From: Pseudomonas fluorescens
Lineage (GTDB): Bacteria > Pseudomonadota > Gammaproteobacteria > Pseudomonadales > Pseudomonadaceae
Length of the DNA: 61,234 nucleotides
Direction of reading: 5' to 3'
NCBI RefSeq assembly: GCF_018614655.1
Contig: NZ_JAGGOG010000034.1
Location: forward strand, 1-61,234
Shown: positions 14,702 to 22,514 of the stretch, in pieces
How the letters are laid out: each line of letters opens with the position of its first letter
How positions within the stretch are numbered: the first letter of the stretch is position 1
The notes under the pieces: generated by a model
What the model was told of the DNA's origin: nothing
Databases searched by the model: none
The model's input: only the letters and a program-made list of their open reading frames with translations
Program-made: the position numbers and the translations under genes

Positions 14702-14988
14702 CGGCGCACCGTTGGCAGGTCGCCCAGGATTGCCGCAAGTGTGCCCCAAGGGTCCAATTGCTCAGGATCTGCCAAGGTGCAGCCCTCGATATGCTCAAAG
14801 GATTTGGCCACGCTATGCCGGCGACCAATCTGGCAGCCCAGGCAATGCACATAGGCACCGCGCAGCGCCCATCGCTCCCCCCAGGCTGTCAGGCGCTCAG
14901 TGACAGCATTCACCTCTCGGCTCCGGGCCACGGTGCCCCGGAGGGTTCCAAGCGGATCTGGATCAACGTATCGATAACGAGAAGTCAT
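14698..14988 (-). CDS. Small hypothetical protein with Cys/His cluster
   Basis: The 96-residue product starts at 14988, where the ATG overlaps the upstream stop as ATGA. Its C-terminal half carries HCLGCQIGRRHSVAKSFEHI and EGC, a Cys/His arrangement that could bind a metal. It is coupled to genes on both sides. The family is not recognised. Confidence 0.65.
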   Translation of the reverse strand: MTSRYRYVDPDPLGTLRGTVARSREVNAVTERLTAWGERWALRGAYVHCLGCQIGRRHSVAKSFEHIEGCTLADPEQLDPWGTLAAILGDLPTVRR

Positions 14989-15227
14989 AGGCCGCTGTCC
15001 AAACGCGCCTGAGCCTCGTCCCTGGCCTGATCCGCTTCCGCGTCCAGCTCGCGCTGGGTGTCTTCGTCGATCAGCTTTTCTAAGACCAGCGCCATGATGA
15101 AACCCGCCGTCAAAGTCCACTGGAAAAACACCGCCTGCTTATCCTCGGCACAGGCAATACTGCGAATCTGGAAGCGGGCCCGTTCCAGGGTTTGCGGGTT
15201 GTTCTGTTCAATCTGGATAATCGGCAT
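14985..15227 (-). CDS. Small hypothetical protein
   Basis: An 80-residue protein with a hydrophobic middle (FFQWTLTAGFIMALVLEKLI) and an acidic helical end. AAAGGAACCCCCACC precedes the ATG, a purine-rich site with a C-rich spacer that recurs ahead of the other genes in this cluster. The function is unknown. A single membrane-associated helix is possible. Confidence 0.65.
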   Translation of the reverse strand: MPIIQIEQNNPQTLERARFQIRSIACAEDKQAVFFQWTLTAGFIMALVLEKLIDEDTQRELDAEADQARDEAQARLDSGL

Positions 15228-15271
15228 GGTGGGGGTTCCTTTCCGTTCGTAAAAATCCCGGTACCGGGGGC

Positions 15272-15796
15272 TTACTCTTTGCCCTGGGCTGCCGCGATGA
15301 GGGCTAAATCAAGATCCGGTTGTGCGATGCGGCTTATCTCATCAGCCAGGCGTAGCGCCGCTGTCACGCGTTCTTCCTGCAGGCTATCGGTGTTCTGTTC
15401 CGCGGGGGCATACAGCCAAGCCCGATAGGCTTCCAGGCTGCGCATCAGCGCGGCCTGAGCCTTGGCATCCAAGGTAAGGGTCAACAACGGGGTTTCAGTC
15501 GTACTCATGTTGGGGGGCCTTCCAGTCTGTGTTGTGTTGTCGTTTTTTGGTCGCAGCTTCCAGGCTGCAACCTTAACCGGGAAAAACCACCGAGCCGCCA
15601 TCCGAAGCGCTAGGACCGAATGCACCTTTACATCAGCCATGGCCCGGTCGGCTTCGGCGTTGAACTCCCGCCACGGGTCAGCAGGATCGCCCAGCACCAA
15701 GGGCGAACCATCCTCATGGAACACCCGGCCATAGCAGCCAGAACAATAACGGCCCAAGTCAGCCGGGGCAGCCATGCAATAGAGGCAGGTAGCCAT
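15272..15796 (-). CDS. Two-part protein: zinc-ribbon-like N-terminus fused to a small helical protein
   Basis: One uninterrupted frame of 174 residues starts at 15796 behind AAAGGA. Residues 1-25 hold CLYC and CSGCYG, a four-Cys zinc-ribbon pattern, then DPWREFNAEADRAMADV. Within the frame a second start at 15508 has its own GGAAGG site and would give a separate 78-residue protein (MSTTETPLLTL...). Normally these would be two genes; here no stop separates them. Either a fusion arose by loss of a stop codon, or both the long and the short product are made. Confidence 0.6.
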   Translation of the reverse strand: MATCLYCMAAPADLGRYCSGCYGRVFHEDGSPLVLGDPADPWREFNAEADRAMADVKVHSVLALRMAARWFFPVKVAAWKLRPKNDNTTQTGRPPNMSTTETPLLTLTLDAKAQAALMRSLEAYRAWLYAPAEQNTDSLQEERVTAALRLADEISRIAQPDLDLALIAAAQGKE

Positions 15797-15821
15797 TGAT
15801 GGGTCCTTTCCAGTTAGTTCG

Positions 15822-16079
15822 TTATAGCGGCAGCTCGTAGTAACCCAACTCGCCGGGCTCCCATTGAATCGGACGGCCGTCGAGGCCTTCGCACTCATCG
15901 ACAGGACCGGCATTGGTATAATCGGCGCCTTCCCGTTCGTCCACCGCCTCCGGCGGACACGCCCAATTCGCCCCTTCCAGCCGTTTACGCGCCTGCTCCA
16001 AGCTTTCCCCTGGCCGGGCATCAGCTCGTACCTGGGCGTCGGTTAGCTGCGGCAGTTTTCCGGGTTCAATCGTACGCAT
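15822..16079 (-). CDS. Small acidic hypothetical protein, first gene of the operon
   Basis: The product has 85 residues, very acidic, with a start at 16079 behind AAAGGAACACC. The N-terminal half contains RPGESLEQARKRLEGANWACPPEAV. The C-terminus is rich in Gly, Glu and Pro. It leads a minus-strand cluster of tightly packed small genes down to 14456. The function is unknown. Confidence 0.65.
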   Translation of the reverse strand: MRTIEPGKLPQLTDAQVRADARPGESLEQARKRLEGANWACPPEAVDEREGADYTNAGPVDECEGLDGRPIQWEPGELGYYELPL

Positions 16080-16375
16080 GGATGGTGTTCCTTTCGGCTA
16101 TTTTGCCCTGAATTTAGGTCATCACGTAAAACCGACCGCCTACAATTGCGCTAGAGGCATTTCCCGGGCCTTGGCATGCTAAGGCCAGCCAACAAAACCT
16201 ACGTTGCTCCAGGAAGCGCATGCGCGGCAAGAAATGCTGCGTCAGCGCGACACGATCAAATCGTGTCAGCTATTACGTGTCCAGGATGCCTAAAATCTGT
16301 AGATGGCACCCTTCCCTGCTTCATAGAGTCATCAGCACTGGTAGCTACTGGCAATGTGTAAGCCTGTACAACCAA
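16080..16375. other. Intergenic region with two long inverted repeats
   Basis: No gene is visible. A near-perfect 20-bp palindrome lies at 16167-16186 (GGCCTT-GGCATGCT-AAGGCC). A perfect hairpin GACACGAT-CAA-ATCGTGTC lies at 16249-16267. They sit between the promoter side of the small-gene cluster and the partition repeats and could be protein-binding sites. Confidence 0.4.
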
Positions 16376-16660
16376 AATGAATTCCAAGTGGAATTCTAAT
16401 TAGAATTCCAAAAGGAACCATAGCTAAAATCATAAAAGAATTCAAATAGAATTCCATATGGATTCAAAATAGTATTCCTCTAGGATTCTTTAAAGAATTC
16501 ACAAATAGTATCCTTAATGAATTCCATAAGATTCCAATATGGAATTCTTTTTTGAAATCTATAGAATTCTTTAAAGGCTTCATATATGGTCTCTTCATGG
16601 AATTCAAAAGGAATTCCAAAAAGAATTCATTTCGAATTTTAAGGGTTACTAACCTATTGA
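16376..16660. repeat. AT-rich iteron array, probable partition centromere
   Basis: Twelve GAATTC hexamers begin at 16379, 16391, 16403, 16438, 16449, 16495, 16519, 16542, 16564, 16600, 16611 and 16623. Degenerate copies (GATTC, TATTCC) lie between them, with a frequent spacing of 11-12 bp. The array ends directly before parA. Such repeats ahead of type Ib parA genes serve as centromere and operator for the small partner protein. Confidence 0.75.
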
Positions 16661-16670
16661 GGGCCAGTGT

Positions 16671-17378
16671 ATGCCAGTCATTGTTTTCGTCTCTCCAAAG
16701 GGTGGGGCGGGTAAGACCACTTCCGCTTTGGCACTCGCTGAGCAAATCGCACGGCGCGTACCGGTCACCGTTATTGATGCCGACCCGAATCACCCCATTA
16801 AGTCGTGGTCAGAGGGCGGTAACACCCCCAAAAACATGACAATCACCTCGGACGTTACTGACAAGACGATCGGTGAAACGATCGCAGACGCAGCTACAAA
16901 GACGCCTTTCGTGATTGTTGACCTGGAGGGCACAGCGGCCACCATCGTTGCGTATGCGATCGCGGAGTCAGACTTTGTGGTCGTACCGACCCAAGGCTCG
17001 CAACTGGACGCTGAGCAGGCGAGTAGGGCGTTTGCGCTGATCCGGGCCCACGAACGAGGCATTCAGAAACACAAACCTGATTACAAACTGCCTTTCGCCG
17101 TTTTGTTCACACGCACATCTGCAGCGATTCAGACCCGGGATACAAGGCATATCCGCAAGAGCTTCAAAGCTGGGGGAATTCCATTCTTTGAGACTGAACT
17201 GAATGAGCGGGCAGCATTCAAGGCAATGTTTTCCTACCGTCAGCCGCTTGAATTGCTGCCCACTGATGAAGTTTCCAATGTGGGTAAGGCCATAGAGAAC
17301 GCCGAAGCGTTCGCTCGGGAAGTGATATCCAGAATCACCTCAGAGGCCCAACCACAGCAAGAGAAGATCACATCATGA
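16671..17378 (+). CDS. parA: ParA-family partition ATPase (type Ib)
   Basis: A 235-residue Walker-type ATPase without an N-terminal HTH, as in short type Ib ParA proteins. The deviant Walker A is PKGGAGKTT at 9-17, followed by VTVIDADPNHPI (A') and PFVIVDLEGTA (Walker B). It segregates plasmid copies together with the small protein encoded immediately downstream, whose start overlaps its stop (ATGA). The iteron array lies upstream. GAGGG precedes the ATG by 6 bases. Confidence 0.93.
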   Translation: MPVIVFVSPKGGAGKTTSALALAEQIARRVPVTVIDADPNHPIKSWSEGGNTPKNMTITSDVTDKTIGETIADAATKTPFVIVDLEGTAATIVAYAIAESDFVVVPTQGSQLDAEQASRAFALIRAHERGIQKHKPDYKLPFAVLFTRTSAAIQTRDTRHIRKSFKAGGIPFFETELNERAAFKAMFSYRQPLELLPTDEVSNVGKAIENAEAFAREVISRITSEAQPQQEKITS

Positions 17379-17704
17379 GTCGCGTAGATCCGCTGGATAG
17401 CCTGAAAAGTTTTGAGCCTAAACCTGCCACTGAGCAGAAAACAAAGCAAAGCAACGCAGAAGTGGAGGAAATGGCGAACCAACACGGTTTTGTCGGCCGG
17501 CAGGCAACCCCTTTAATGGTCCCAGTTGACCGGTCAAAGCGACGTCACAAAACCGGGCGCAATGTTCAGATCAACATCAAAGGCGAGCAGGAAACCAAAG
17601 ATGAGTTGTACCGCGTTGCTGACGATATCGATCAACCGTTGGGGGAAACACTCAAGCAGGCCTTAGCAGCCTTACGACGTGAGCTAGAGACAGAACCACG
17701 TTAA
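17375..17704 (+). CDS. Small centromere-binding partner of ParA
   Basis: The product has 109 residues. The N-terminal half is polar and probably flexible. The C-terminal half (HKTGRNVQINIKGEQETKDELYRVADD) fits the strand-helix-helix layout of ribbon-helix-helix partition proteins such as ParG or StbB. Its start overlaps parA, so the two are made together. It probably binds the GAATTC repeats and represses the operon. The assignment rests on context and fold pattern rather than strong similarity. Confidence 0.75.
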   Translation: MSRVDPLDSLKSFEPKPATEQKTKQSNAEVEEMANQHGFVGRQATPLMVPVDRSKRRHKTGRNVQINIKGEQETKDELYRVADDIDQPLGETLKQALAALRRELETEPR

Positions 17705-17731
17705 GCGTCGACCATCAGGGAGGGGAGGGCA

Positions 17732-18562
17732 GTGAAATTGAACGTAGAAAAACTCAACGCTGCGGTGATCAGCCTTTTGAGTAAGCGCAAAGGAGAAATT
17801 GGGGCCCGCTGGTCTCGTCCAACTCTTCACCAGGTCTTTCACCAGGGGATGGTTGGCGGGGTTAGACTCGCGCCTTGGATGCCTTTTGGGTTGCTGCTGG
17901 TAGGTACCTTAGGTGACTACGAAAACATGCGGCAATATTTGCTGACAGCCACCACCGAACAAATGAGCCGCACGGTCTTGCTCAGCATCGCTGGTGGCTT
18001 CATTTTCGGGGCGATAGCGCAAGTGCTGGTCGATATCGCTACACCTAAGTTGCCAAGCAACAGGGACGGAATACTTCAAAGCGATCGTTTACCAGCTGCT
18101 GCCTGGTACTGGGATTTACCACACGATGGGCGCGACTTGGCAATCCGAGAGGTGACAACTGCACGTTGCACACCGAATGCGGATACACGCTGGGCGTTGG
18201 ACGATCTGCTCAAGGAGTTGACACGTGGCGAGAACATGGGTGGTTCAGATCTGTTAGACCACAAGATCGGACGGCTGCTGAGGCTTCAGTCTCAACAGCT
18301 AAAACCTACCCAAAAGCTGGACGATGCGATCCAGTTATTGTCGTTACGCTACCGGGGTTTGCAATCCAGTTACGAATGGTCTGTGAAGACCGAAGTGTCC
18401 TCACATGGAGTTAAAGCCTTTGTGACCGTGCGTCCAACACCGAAAAACAGTGATATTGAGGCTGCGTCATGGAACCGTTGCTTAGTCGCAGAGGGTCCAT
18501 CAGAGGCTTTGGCTGTCACCATAGCAGCCATCACCCGCGAGACTTGGGCGTTCACAACCTAA
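17732..18562 (+). CDS. Membrane protein of unknown function downstream of parAB
   Basis: A 276-residue protein from a GTG at 17732 with GGGAGGGGAGGG just upstream. Two likely transmembrane segments lie at about 47-62 (APWMPFGLLLVGTLG) and 85-105 (SIAGGFIFGAIAQVLVDIA). A soluble, mixed alpha/beta domain follows. It is 27 bases after the partition genes and probably co-transcribed. I do not recognise the family. Confidence 0.75.
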   Translation: MKLNVEKLNAAVISLLSKRKGEIGARWSRPTLHQVFHQGMVGGVRLAPWMPFGLLLVGTLGDYENMRQYLLTATTEQMSRTVLLSIAGGFIFGAIAQVLVDIATPKLPSNRDGILQSDRLPAAAWYWDLPHDGRDLAIREVTTARCTPNADTRWALDDLLKELTRGENMGGSDLLDHKIGRLLRLQSQQLKPTQKLDDAIQLLSLRYRGLQSSYEWSVKTEVSSHGVKAFVTVRPTPKNSDIEAASWNRCLVAEGPSEALAVTIAAITRETWAFTT

Positions 18563-18601
18563 TGTCGAGGGTGTGATCCAGAACCCCAGAAAATGCCGTG
18601 T

Positions 18602-18828
18602 TCACTCCTCCGACCAGTGGGTTGCACGCCCGCCGAGGCGCCGTGCCAGGCGCAGGATGTCGTCGATGCCCGCGGAGCGCAATGACGGCTGGCGTTTTCC
18701 AACCGCCAAGGCAGCATCGCAAGCGGCATTCCATGCCTTACCACGTGGTGACGCAACGCCCGTAGAGCTTCGATCAGCAACTTCAGCTCGTCGTCGCTTA
18801 AGCCTTCGACTGGCGTTGGCTTGGCCAC
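18602..18828 (-). pseudogene. Small gene with an apparent frameshift
   Basis: The first part reads from a GTG at 18828 (AKPTPVEGLSDDELKLLIEA), following the upstream gene by 2 bases. A shift to the -1 frame near 18750-18770 continues into clearly protein-like sequence, KAWNAACDAALAVGKRQPSL, ending at TGA 18602-18604. Without the shift the frame runs on through a low-quality tail to 18559. The break falls near a G-rich stretch (CGGGCG in the gene). It could be a real inactivation, a programmed shift or a sequencing error. Confidence 0.6.
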
Positions 18829-18830
18829 GA

Positions 18831-19193
18831 TTAGGACTCGCTCACATCGCCATCTTCGTAGGACAGGCTTTCTGGGTAGAGGGTTGTCAACTGGGACAAA
18901 GTTTCCTGCACCTGCTCCAGCGAGGTCATCAGATGATCAACCTGGTCCTGAAGGTCTACGGCGAACTCAAACAGATCGGCTACTTGGCTGCGCGATCCTT
19001 CGTTGAACACCGCCATCGCCAGTTGATGCAGCTTCAACAGATCGGTGCGCAGTTGTGGCGGCCCGCCGTCCTCGCTGTCGCTCAAGTCGCCGCGCAGCAT
19101 GTCCACGGCATCGACTGCTCGCAGTAAAGCGGCCGTCTCGAAGTTTTCTGGTGACAATTCGTCCCATTCTGCATCGGTGATATTGGTTGTCAT
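18831..19193 (-). CDS. Acidic helical hypothetical protein
   Basis: The 120-residue product starts at 19193 behind AAAGG at 7 bases; a longer reading to 19229 has no good site. It is strongly acidic and helical, with a likely coiled coil (DLQDQVDHLMTSLEQVQETL). It forms a two-gene unit with the frameshifted gene. The function is unknown. Confidence 0.65.
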   Translation of the reverse strand: MTTNITDAEWDELSPENFETAALLRAVDAVDMLRGDLSDSEDGGPPQLRTDLLKLHQLAMAVFNEGSRSQVADLFEFAVDLQDQVDHLMTSLEQVQETLSQLTTLYPESLSYEDGDVSES

Positions 19194-19441
19194 ACTTGGC
19201 CTTTTGTTGTCGTGCGTAGCACCTGCCACTCACAGGCCTATACATCTTACCGAAAATTTCTAGGGTTCCGGTTTACACCCATAGCCAACGGAACGGAAAC
19301 GTACGCTACGTGATCGTGACGGCGCACCCCGGCGCCAAACTGGTCAGTTGCACAAATTCACACACCTTGATCACGTTTCGAGCAAACAAACTATTCCAGT
19401 CACTAAACGACAAAACCCGCCGTATTGCTCGCACCTCTGAT

Positions 19442-19471
19442 AAGTAGTGATAAAATACGTTATCACCACTT
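19442..19471. other. dif-like core recombination site (candidate resolution site)
   Basis: Two 12-bp arms in inverted orientation, AAGTAGTGATAA and TTATCACCACTT (one mismatch), flank a 6-bp centre AATACG. The arrangement ...ATAA-N6-TTAT... is that of dif and Xer/tyrosine-recombinase core sites. It lies 18 bases before a gene pair that includes a tyrosine recombinase. A repressor operator is the alternative. Confidence 0.6.
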
Positions 19472-19489
19472 TTATAGGCAGAAGGGCGC

Positions 19490-20050
19490 ATGGCACTTTT
19501 TGACCCGATTCGACGTTTTTTCCGTGGACGCCACGGAACATCTGTGAGTTCGCGTACGCCACGAATTCACCTGGTCAATCAGCTGACCGAATCGTACCCA
19601 GGGCGTTTCGTCTATCCCGGTACCGACTTTGTGGATGACATCGAACTCGATGGCCAGCGTGTCGGATATGTCGACTACGGAATCAACCCGCTGGGCGATC
19701 GTCTGTACATCAACATGCTCGACATCGAGCCTGAACATCAGCGGCAGGGCATAGGCCTGGGCGTGCTGTGGAAACTCTGGTCCACCCACCAGGTGCCGAT
19801 TGTGCCCTTGCATCAATACGCCTCCTCAGACACCTTTTGGGACCTGGCCCGGGAACGCTTTGCGGCAGCCGGCGCGTTGATCGAGGATGAGCTTCGCATA
19901 AACCAGCTCGACGCAGCCAAAGAGCGCTGGCAGCACCTGGTGCCGGAGCCGGAACATGAGCGCTTGCAGCGTGAACTCATGGCCTCAGATGAATGGCCAG
20001 CGATAAAGGCGAGATGGGAAGCGGAGTACGGTCCATGCCTAAAGGACTAA
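19490..20050 (+). CDS. GNAT-like acetyltransferase-fold protein
   Basis: A 186-residue protein with a GNAT-like core at about 55-130: IELDGQRVGYVDYGIN, then YINMLDIEPEHQRQGIGLGV, whose Q-R-Q-G-I-G-L-G matches the acetyl-CoA-binding motif. The substrate is unknown. It overlaps the recombinase gene by 16 bases and probably forms an operon with it. GAAGGG precedes the ATG, and the dif-like inverted repeat lies just upstream. Confidence 0.7.
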   Translation: MALFDPIRRFFRGRHGTSVSSRTPRIHLVNQLTESYPGRFVYPGTDFVDDIELDGQRVGYVDYGINPLGDRLYINMLDIEPEHQRQGIGLGVLWKLWSTHQVPIVPLHQYASSDTFWDLARERFAAAGALIEDELRINQLDAAKERWQHLVPEPEHERLQRELMASDEWPAIKARWEAEYGPCLKD

Positions 20051-20994
20051 CCCGCATCGAGGACGATGAACGCCGCCTGACCTCGGCCGAGTTCCAGCAG
20101 CTGGCCAGCGTGCCGGCAGCGGTCGAATGGTTCGCCAATATCGACAACCCACGCACCCGACGCGCCTATCAAAACGACCTGGAAGACTTCTGCAGCTTCG
20201 TTGGGCTCACCGGGGCCGAAGAATTCCGCGCAGTCACCCGTGGCCACGTCCTGGCCTGGCGCGCCCAGCTCGAAACCCGGGGCCTGGCCGGGGCCAGCAT
20301 ACGACGCAAACTGGCGGCGCTGGCCAGCCTGTTTGATCACCTCCTGGAGAACAATGCCGTGGCCGGGGGCAACCCTGTGCATGGGGTCAAGCGGCCAAAG
20401 ATCGAAACCAACGAGGGCAAGACACCGGCGCTCAGTGATGAGCAGGCTAAATGCCTGCTGGAAGCCCCTGATGCGCAGACACTGAAAGGTCTGCGCGATC
20501 GGGCGATTCTGGCGGTGCTGCTGTACCACGGCCTGCGCCGTGAAGAAGCCGCGCAACTGTTGATTAGCGACCTGCAGGAGCGCCGAGGCATCAAGCACCT
20601 GCAGGTGAAAGGGAAGGGCGGCAAGCTCCGCTTTTTGCCGCTGCACCCGGTGGCGGCCGAGCGCATCCATGCGTACCTGGAACGCGACAGTGAGCGCGAG
20701 CAGGGATCTGGTCCACTGTTTCGCTCAATCCGCGGCCGCACCACCGGCGCAGGCATCAGTGCGAACGGGATCTACACCGTGGTTGCGTACTGGGCCAGTG
20801 TCGCCGGCATCGAGGTCACCGGGCTGGGCGTGCACGGGCTCAGAGCGACGGCCGCGACCAATGCCCTGGAGCATAACGCGGACATCGCCAAGGTCCAGGT
20901 GTGGTTGGGCCACGCCAATATCAGCACCACCCGCTTGTATGACCGACGTGACCAGCGGCCGGAGGACTCACCGACCTACAAGGTGAAGTATTGA
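20035..20994 (+). CDS. Tyrosine recombinase (XerC/D-like), probable plasmid resolvase
   Basis: A 319-residue site-specific recombinase from the ATG at 20035 (GGAG 8 bases upstream). An N-terminal SAM-like core-binding domain (about 20-115) precedes the catalytic domain. Visible catalytic residues are Arg in YHGLRREEAAQLL, Lys in KGKGGKLRFLPLH, HxxR in VHGLRATAA, His in WLGHANI and Tyr in RLYDRR. All are intact. With the dif-like site at 19442 it probably resolves plasmid multimers, which aids partition. No integrated cassette or second site is seen. Confidence 0.92.
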   Translation: MPKGLTRIEDDERRLTSAEFQQLASVPAAVEWFANIDNPRTRRAYQNDLEDFCSFVGLTGAEEFRAVTRGHVLAWRAQLETRGLAGASIRRKLAALASLFDHLLENNAVAGGNPVHGVKRPKIETNEGKTPALSDEQAKCLLEAPDAQTLKGLRDRAILAVLLYHGLRREEAAQLLISDLQERRGIKHLQVKGKGGKLRFLPLHPVAAERIHAYLERDSEREQGSGPLFRSIRGRTTGAGISANGIYTVVAYWASVAGIEVTGLGVHGLRATAATNALEHNADIAKVQVWLGHANISTTRLYDRRDQRPEDSPTYKVKY

Positions 20995-21011
20995 ATGGAC
21001 AAGATCTTGGA

Positions 21012-21314
21012 TTATTTGGGTTTGCGCTTGCGCGTGGGGGTATCGGGGCTGGCTTCCAGCTTGGCCAACCAAAAACAGCCCGCAGCTAAAGGCCCCAGGA
21101 CGATGATCAGTACGGCCTGGGAGGCCACTGTCGTCCAATATTTAAAGGGTTGGCTCCCCACGGTATACATGTGCCGGGGCCCCCATTTATTGGTGGTCGT
21201 CGTTACCCCTGCAAGCAAATCTGTAGCGACCTCGACGCACAGCAAGATCACCACCAACACCAGCAAACAACCCACTCCACGGGTTAACCACGCGCCGATG
21301 CGGGAACTAAGCAT
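21012..21314 (-). CDS. Small membrane protein, last gene of the 21012-25422 cluster
   Basis: The product has 100 residues from an ATG at 21314 that overlaps the upstream stop, with GAGG 9 bases before it; longer readings upstream have no site. Two hydrophobic segments are visible (GVGCLLVLVVILLCVEVAT and VASQAVLIIVLGPLAAGCFW) with a basic C-terminus. The function is unknown. Confidence 0.6.
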   Translation of the reverse strand: MLSSRIGAWLTRGVGCLLVLVVILLCVEVATDLLAGVTTTTNKWGPRHMYTVGSQPFKYWTTVASQAVLIIVLGPLAAGCFWLAKLEASPDTPTRKRKPK

Positions 21315-21525
21315 CAGGTACATCCTCATTGACGTGGCCAAGCCCGATATCGACCCGAAGATCCAGGTAACTGCCGGAGTACCACACCTCACTGCCCTGA
21401 ACCCTCACGGACCGCTGGCGTAGCCACTCATAGCGCTCGGCATATTGGCGTAGCAAGGCAAGATCCTCACCTGGTTGCAACTCCGCGATCGGCATCGGTC
21501 GAATGTTTGGCGGCTTAGTTGTCAT
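21307..21525 (-). CDS. Small protein with AERYxxLR motif (paralogue of 22840-23046)
   Basis: The 72-residue product contains LALLRQYAERYEWLRQRSVRV followed by a strand-rich end (EVWYSGSYLDLRVD). The gene at 22840-23046 has the same layout, so the two are probably old duplicates. The start at 21525 comes 2 bases after the preceding stop. The function is unknown; similar short proteins occur on phages and plasmids. Confidence 0.65.
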   Translation of the reverse strand: MTTKPPNIRPMPIAELQPGEDLALLRQYAERYEWLRQRSVRVQGSEVWYSGSYLDLRVDIGLGHVNEDVPDA

Positions 21526-21527
21526 CC

Positions 21528-21716
21528 CTAATGGTTACCCATATAGGACACAAGAGAAAATCGAATTCCATGCCGTGCCGCTGCCCGTATCATCTGATCA
21601 ATCGACTGGGTGCTTGGTAGGTCAAACCCAGTTCGCGCCTTAACTTGTTTAGCAATCGACTCTTTAAGCTCGCGGGCAACAACATCACCCGTCGCGCCGC
21701 TTTGACGTACTGCCAT
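21528..21716 (-). CDS. Small hypothetical protein
   Basis: The product is a 62-residue helical, basic protein with a start at 21716 behind AGAGGAA. It contains ELKESIAKQVKARTGFDLPS and MIRAAARHGI. It sits in a tightly packed minus-strand cluster. The function is unknown. Confidence 0.6.
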   Translation of the reverse strand: MAVRQSGATGDVVARELKESIAKQVKARTGFDLPSTQSIDQMIRAAARHGIRFSLVSYMGNH

Positions 21717-21730
21717 ATCGTTCTTTTCCT

Positions 21731-22057
21731 CTAACCAAGCGCTTGCCAGAACTCGTCCAACATGACGAATGCACGCCCTGGAGTCTTGCCTTTAAAAAAA
21801 CGGCCCCTCGGCAACCGATCACCACGGTTGAGTTTCTGACGCCATTCTTCAAAAGCAGCTGTCTTCCGGCGATATGCCTCATAACGTTCCATGTCGGGTT
21901 TGGTCTGCGTTACTGTCACAGTTCGAACACCATATTTACGTGCTGCTGCGTGTGCCTCAATGTTTAGCATCTGCTGTAAATCAGGATCACCTTTAAAGTC
22001 AAAGGGGAACCCGTCTGAACCGACGATTGGTAAACCACCTGGGTAATAGGCCAGCAT
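21731..22057 (-). CDS. Basic hypothetical protein
   Basis: The product has 108 residues and starts at 22057 behind GAGGAG. The C-terminal half is very basic (YEAYRRKTAAFEEWRQKLN, GRFFKGKTPGRAF), suggesting nucleic-acid contact. The family is not recognised. Confidence 0.65.
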   Translation of the reverse strand: MLAYYPGGLPIVGSDGFPFDFKGDPDLQQMLNIEAHAAARKYGVRTVTVTQTKPDMERYEAYRRKTAAFEEWRQKLNRGDRLPRGRFFKGKTPGRAFVMLDEFWQALG

Positions 22058-22083
22058 CGTTTATCTCCTCAGATCATCCATGA

Positions 22084-22476
22084 TCAATTCGTCCGTGGGG
22101 AAATGACCTGGAACGCTTTGCCTTTGCTCCAGGTACACGCGATTTTGATCAGCGTCAGGATTTGCGTATCCGTCATACCGGGAGCCAGCTGGATTACCCC
22201 TTGGCCTATCGAAAACCGTTCTTCAAGCAGCACATTAAGATCGATGTCAGGTCCTGGCTCAGTGGCTTTGGGGATGTCGGGTGCAATGGCCATCCGCAAA
22301 CCACATGTTTCGCACAGGTACGTATCGCACCCATTGCCATCTTTTGGCCCGTCCTTCATTCCTTTGACCGTAACTTTGATCCAGCTTTTCGAATAAGGCT
22401 GATCATTTTCGGAGGTTTTTTCCTCGCCCTGGTGACCCTTAGGACAAACATAGTGTTGGGAGGTGCGCATGGTCAT
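22084..22476 (-). CDS. Zinc-ribbon hypothetical protein
   Basis: The product has 130 residues with two Cys pairs or knuckles, YVCPKGHQ near the start and CDTYLCETCGL near 55, that would form a zinc ribbon. The remainder is helical with an IQLAPGMTDTQILTLIKIAC segment. The start at 22476 follows AGGA. Its role in the cluster is unknown; a nucleic-acid-binding role is possible. Confidence 0.65.
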   Translation of the reverse strand: MTMRTSQHYVCPKGHQGEEKTSENDQPYSKSWIKVTVKGMKDGPKDGNGCDTYLCETCGLRMAIAPDIPKATEPGPDIDLNVLLEERFSIGQGVIQLAPGMTDTQILTLIKIACTWSKGKAFQVISPRTN

Positions 22477-22514
22477 TATTGTTTTCCTGTCGCTACTCAG
22501 TGTTGCGTCGGACG

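Noticed and set aside
16376..16660. CRISPR-like array
   Set aside because: The repeat unit is only 6-7 bp at 11-12 bp spacing, with no spacers and no cas genes. It fits partition iterons.
16464..16793. Minus-strand frame through the GAATTC repeats
   Set aside because: The translation only reflects repeated EFFLEF/NSLK-type words from the DNA repeats; it has no binding site.
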